NCBI GenBank assembly: GCA_030141605.1
Contig: JAQGDQ010001810.1
Coordinates: forward strand, 1-24,645
Reading direction: 5' to 3'
Source: Tubiluchus corallicola
Lineage: Eukaryota; Priapulida; Priapulimorpha; Priapulimorphida; Tubiluchidae
Length of the DNA: 24,645 nucleotides
Positions 21,269 through 24,645 of the stretch are shown piece after piece. Under the pieces are notes generated by a model that was given only the letters and a program-made list of their open reading frames with translations, had not been told where the DNA came from and made no database searches. Within the stretch, counting starts at the first letter, position 1. Each line of letters starts with the position of its first letter. A program made the position numbers and the translations under genes.

Positions 21269-21763
21269 CACCACCGTAACCATTATTAAAGTAAAAGCAA
21301 GCAGTTGAGCAGCCTGCTTGAATATATGCATTATGCAAATACAAGTAATTAACAATGACCACGTACAAACTAGGTTAATAATGTTTCTAATACACCACAA
21401 GTAATTGTTTAATCTAATCGATACATAAGCAATCATAAATTCACAATAGAGATGGGCGGGACAGAACGTAGCGCATCGTAGCGTCTTGATACGCTCCTGG
21501 GCATGAAGAGGTCTGAGTGTGTTAATAAAAACAAAACAATTGCATTAAAGATAGAAAAATGTAAATACTCTGAAATTTCTCTTAAAATTATCACATGAAA
21601 TAAATGCAACAAAATTGGAAATAAAAATAAACGAATGTATATAAATCACTTGCTCTAAATCACACTAACACACTAGTTATGACTTATTTGTTAAACAGGA
21701 ATTGCTCTGAAAAGCAGGAAGTCACTTTTTTGCTTACTTGTACCAAAGCTAATGTGTCTCAAG
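21269..21763. other. Non-coding stretch
   Basis: No exon or family recognised. GTAGCGCATCGTAGCGTC near 21468 is a small local repeat. Confidence 0.4.
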
Positions 21764-22066
21764 CAATGGCAGCTCATGTATAGGCACTGTGGAACTGCAG
21801 CGCCACCTATTTTCATTTGATATTATCGATAACATTCAATATAATGAGTCTTTTTTTCTTTATACTTGGAACATTATATAATCCTTAAGCTTAATGTCAG
21901 TAGCCATTCTCTAGTTCATAGAAAAATTACAAAAATCATTTTATTCTCAGTTCCAATGATGCGGTGATTGGCTGTTGTGCGCATGCGGCCATGACCACAT
22001 GTCTGACGTAAGAAGCTGCACGATAAATATATATAGAGAGAGTGCTTTGTCGCTCACATAGTTAAA
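21764..22066. mobile_element. hAT-like MITE family 1, left half
   Basis: Begins CAATGGCAGCTCATGTATAG and follows the left half of the element at 9288-9800 through GCGGCCATG, ACATGTCTGA and the AGAGAG-GTCGCTCA motif. The similarity stops where the 21/23-bp minisatellite starts. No right half follows in this orientation. Confidence 0.7.
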
Positions 22067-22315
22067 GTTGTGCAAGTGTAAGGTAAAGAGTTGTGCAAGT
22101 GTAAGGTAAAGTGTTGTGCAAGTGTAAGGTAGAGTTGTGCATGTGTAAGGTAAAGAGTTGTGCAAGTGTAAGGTAGAGTTGTGCAAGTGTAAGGTAAAGA
22201 GTTGTGCAAGTGTAAGGTAGAGTTGTGCAAGTGTAAGGTAGAGTTGTGCAAGTGTAAGGTAAAGAGTTGTGCAAGTGTAAGGTAGAGTTGTGCAAGTGTA
22301 AGGTAAAGAGGCGAA
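22067..22315. repeat. 21/23-bp minisatellite, plus-oriented array (~11 units)
   Basis: Units GTTGTGCAAGTGTAAGGTA followed by GA or AAGA. It lies exactly where the MITE's left half ends. Each unit holds AAG|GTAAAG or AAG|GTAGAG, close to a splice-donor consensus. It is the reverse complement of the array from 23538. Confidence 0.95.
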
Positions 22316-22350
22316 GTGTGGTAAAGTGTTGTTAGTTGATAGTAGAAGTA

Positions 22351-22976
22351 CAGTAAACTGCATATACCTAGAACACGTCTGCCGGAAAATTTGTTCAAGT
22401 TGTGTGACGTTACGAGTTCGACAGTGTTCGTTAGAAAACAAGATTGAGTCACTCATCAGTGTTCGACAATACACTAGTAACACTACATCCTGTGAACGTA
22501 AAAAACTGAGCTTTTAATCAAATACCAATCAACAATTTTTATGAATAATCGAACGGTAAAATGACTGGTCCACCTCTAGTGTGAGCAGCATGGTTAATAG
22601 AATTCGGCAATAATAAGATTGTGATCTACAATTCTACATTAAACAATGTTTGTTAAGCCATGTTGTGCGTAGTTCTGCTAAGGCAATACAAGAAATCTTA
22701 GCAGCTTTGTTGAAATTAGCAGTTAAAGTCGTAATGTCATGCACACTTTCGCATAGAATTTTTTGCTTGGGAAGTTATTTGAAACAGGCGATGTAATTTC
22801 AGTTAGATTCTAAAAAAATTTTCCGGAAATTCGGTTTGAGTTACGTGATAATTTGAGATACAGATTTTGAGTTACGCGATGTTTGTTAAAGAGAAAAATG
22901 AAAGGAAAAATCCCTTCCAGGAGATCTGTTCAACATAATTCAAGTTATAACAGGTCGAGTTATAAATAGTTTACTG
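22351..22976. mobile_element. Candidate TA-flanked MITE
   Basis: 626 bp with 9-bp perfect ends CAGTAAACT / AGTTTACTG, flanked by TA (22349-22350 and 22977-22978). TA duplication and CAGT ends suggest Tc1/mariner. The TIR is short and the interior carries no transposase, so confidence is moderate. Confidence 0.45.
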
Positions 22977-22978
22977 TA

Positions 22979-23225
22979 TTACTGATGTTAGATGTGATAT
23001 AGTTTGCAGTTTTACTTGCAGTGTTATTAGGTTTAGAAATATGTGTATAATTAACATAAATTCGGCTACCCGAATAATGGATTCAGGTGTTACATTCCGT
23101 TAATGCATTTATTTATTTACTGTGTCAAATATTCCTGTATATTAATGATATTCATGATTGTTTACAGTCAGTAAGTTCAGTACAACAGATTGTGTGTGAG
23201 ACCATCAGCTGTTTACTTGATAGTC
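22979..23225. other. Non-coding stretch
   Basis: AT-rich, nothing recognised. Confidence 0.4.
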
Positions 23226-23450
23226 CTGTGGCAGCTCATAGTTAAAATTACCGGGGGTGCTGCTTCAGATATTTTTTTGCCATTGTTTTAATATTGTTGA
23301 AAACGAAACAAACATACGTGATTTTAATGTTGTAATTGTAATTTTAAGCAAACAAACATACGAAAATTTATACACAAACTTGATAAAATTGTAGGCAGAA
23401 AATGATTTTCACTTACTGACAGCCTAAATTGTTACAGTTCGTGCTTGATC
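23226..23450. mobile_element. hAT-like MITE family 1, right half, inverted
   Basis: Starts CTGTGGCAGCTCATAGTTAA and is the reverse complement of the right half of the element at 9288-9800 (shared AATTTAGGCTGTC, ATGTTTGTTTG and GTTTCGTTTT blocks). In this inverted copy the minisatellite again begins on the interior side, ~90 bp further right. Confidence 0.7.
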
Positions 23451-23537
23451 CATTCGTTTTAAAACGAAATCCATTCCTCTTTTCTTACTTTGTGCAAAAA
23501 AGATTAATAATTTTCTCCTTGACCTCTGGATGACTGT

Positions 23538-24645
23538 TACCTTACACTTGCGCAACTCTTTACCTTACACTTGCACAACTCTTTAGCTTACACTTGCACA
23601 ACTCTTTACCTTACACTTGCACAACTCTACCTTACACTTGCACAACTCTACCTTACACTTGCACAACTCTTTACCTTACACTTGCGCAACTCTTTACCTT
23701 ACACTTGCACAACTCTTTAGCTTACACTTGCACAACTCTACCTTACACTTGCACAACTCTTTACCTTACACTTGCACAACTCCTTACCTTACACTTGCAC
23801 AACTCTTTACCTTACACTTGCGCAACTCTACCTTACACTTGCACAACTTTTTACCTTACACTTGCACAACTCTTTACCTTACACTTGGACAACTCTTTAC
23901 CTTACACTTGCCAACTTACCTTACACTTGCACAACTCTTTACCTTACACTTGCGCAACTCTACCTTACACTTGCACAACTTTTTTTTTTTGCACAACTTT
24001 ACCTTACACTTGCACAACTCTTTACCTTACACTTGCACAACTCTACCTTACACTTGCACAACTCTTTACCTTACACTTGCACAATTCTACCTTACACTTG
24101 CACAACTCTTTACCTTACACTTGCACAACTCTTTACCTTGCACTTGCACAACTCTACCTTACACTTGCACAACTCTTTACCTTACACTTGCGCAACTCTA
24201 CCTTACACTTGCACAACTTTACCTTACACTTGCACAACTCTTTACCTTACACTTGCACAACTCTACCTTACACTTGCACAACTCTTTACCTTACACTTGC
24301 ACAATTCTACCTTACACTTGCACAACTCTTTACCTTACACTTGCACAACTCTTTACCTTGCACTTGCACAACTCTACCTTACACTTGCACAACTCTTTAC
24401 CTTACACTTGCGCAACTCTACCTTACACTTGCACAACTTTACCTTACACTTGCACAACTCTTTACCTTACACTTGCACAACTCTACCTTACACTTGCACA
24501 ACTCTTTACCTTACACTTGCACAATTCTACCTTACACTTGCACAACTCTTTACCTTACACTTGCACAACTCTTTACCTTGCACTTGCACAACTCTACCTT
24601 ACACTTGCACAACTCTTTACCTTACACTTGCGCAACTCTACCTTA
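23538..24645. repeat. 21/23-bp minisatellite, minus-oriented array with 220-bp higher-order repeat
   Basis: About 50 units of ACCTTACACTTGCACAACTC with T or TTT. From ~23990 the pattern repeats every 220 bp, ten monomers per cycle. The variant ACAATTCTAC recurs at 24081, 24301 and 24521, and TTTACCTTGC at 24132, 24352 and 24572. A T-run interrupts at ~23979-23990. The array continues past the right edge. Confidence 0.96.

Overview
This is animal nuclear DNA, AT-rich and dense in repeats, from what looks like an invertebrate. The evidence is short exons bounded by GT/AG splice sites, eroded LINE reverse-transcriptase fragments, a tRNA-derived SINE head, several MITEs with target-site duplications, and many unrelated minisatellites. 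Nothing points to a prokaryote or a virus. The phylum cannot be fixed from the sequence.

Three genes can be supported. (1) The 5' half of an importin-alpha gene of the KPNA1/5/6 type lies on the minus strand. Five coding exons (9250-8975, 6780-6681, 5379-5156, 3688-3600, 3414-3315) splice in frame into 263 codons: the importin-beta-binding domain, then armadillo repeats through the fourth. The remaining ~275 codons must lie left of position 1. (2) An intronless ORF at 12475-12044 (minus) encodes a 143-residue cysteine-rich protein with a signal peptide and a hydrophobic tail; I do not recognise its family. (3) The first coding exon of a FAM76-family gene lies at 14557-14637 (plus); no second exon is visible in the remaining 10 kb.

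The most striking structure is inside the importin-alpha gene. Positions 1-2384 are a near-identical reverse complement of 5381-8136 (p pairs with 8137-p for at least the first ~1.69 kb), including an exact inverted copy of exon 2. The primary transcript could fold into a stem of more than 2 kb. Its loop would hold exons 3, 4 and 5, which carry the three WxxxN motifs of the major NLS-binding groove. A 25-bp minisatellite runs up to the exon 3 acceptor, a 31-bp minisatellite starts inside the exon 1 donor, and a 42-bp minisatellite fills the start of intron 5. An assembly fold-back must be excluded before reading biology into this.

From 9.3 to 18 kb the DNA is mostly intergenic or intronic, with a complete hAT-like MITE (9288-9800), LINE fragments (13.3-13.6 kb and 14.8-15.3 kb), a SINE head, a MITE with a 6-bp TSD (16329-16767) and two small tandem arrays. 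From 18.2 to 21.3 kb a ~920-bp GC-richer repeat occurs twice in direct orientation (about 95% identical over the part I compared) around a 1.15-kb G/T-only satellite. From 21.7 kb to the end, two further fragments of the hAT-like MITE lie in opposite orientations, each leading into the same 21/23-bp minisatellite. The right-hand array has built a 220-bp higher-order repeat and runs off the window.
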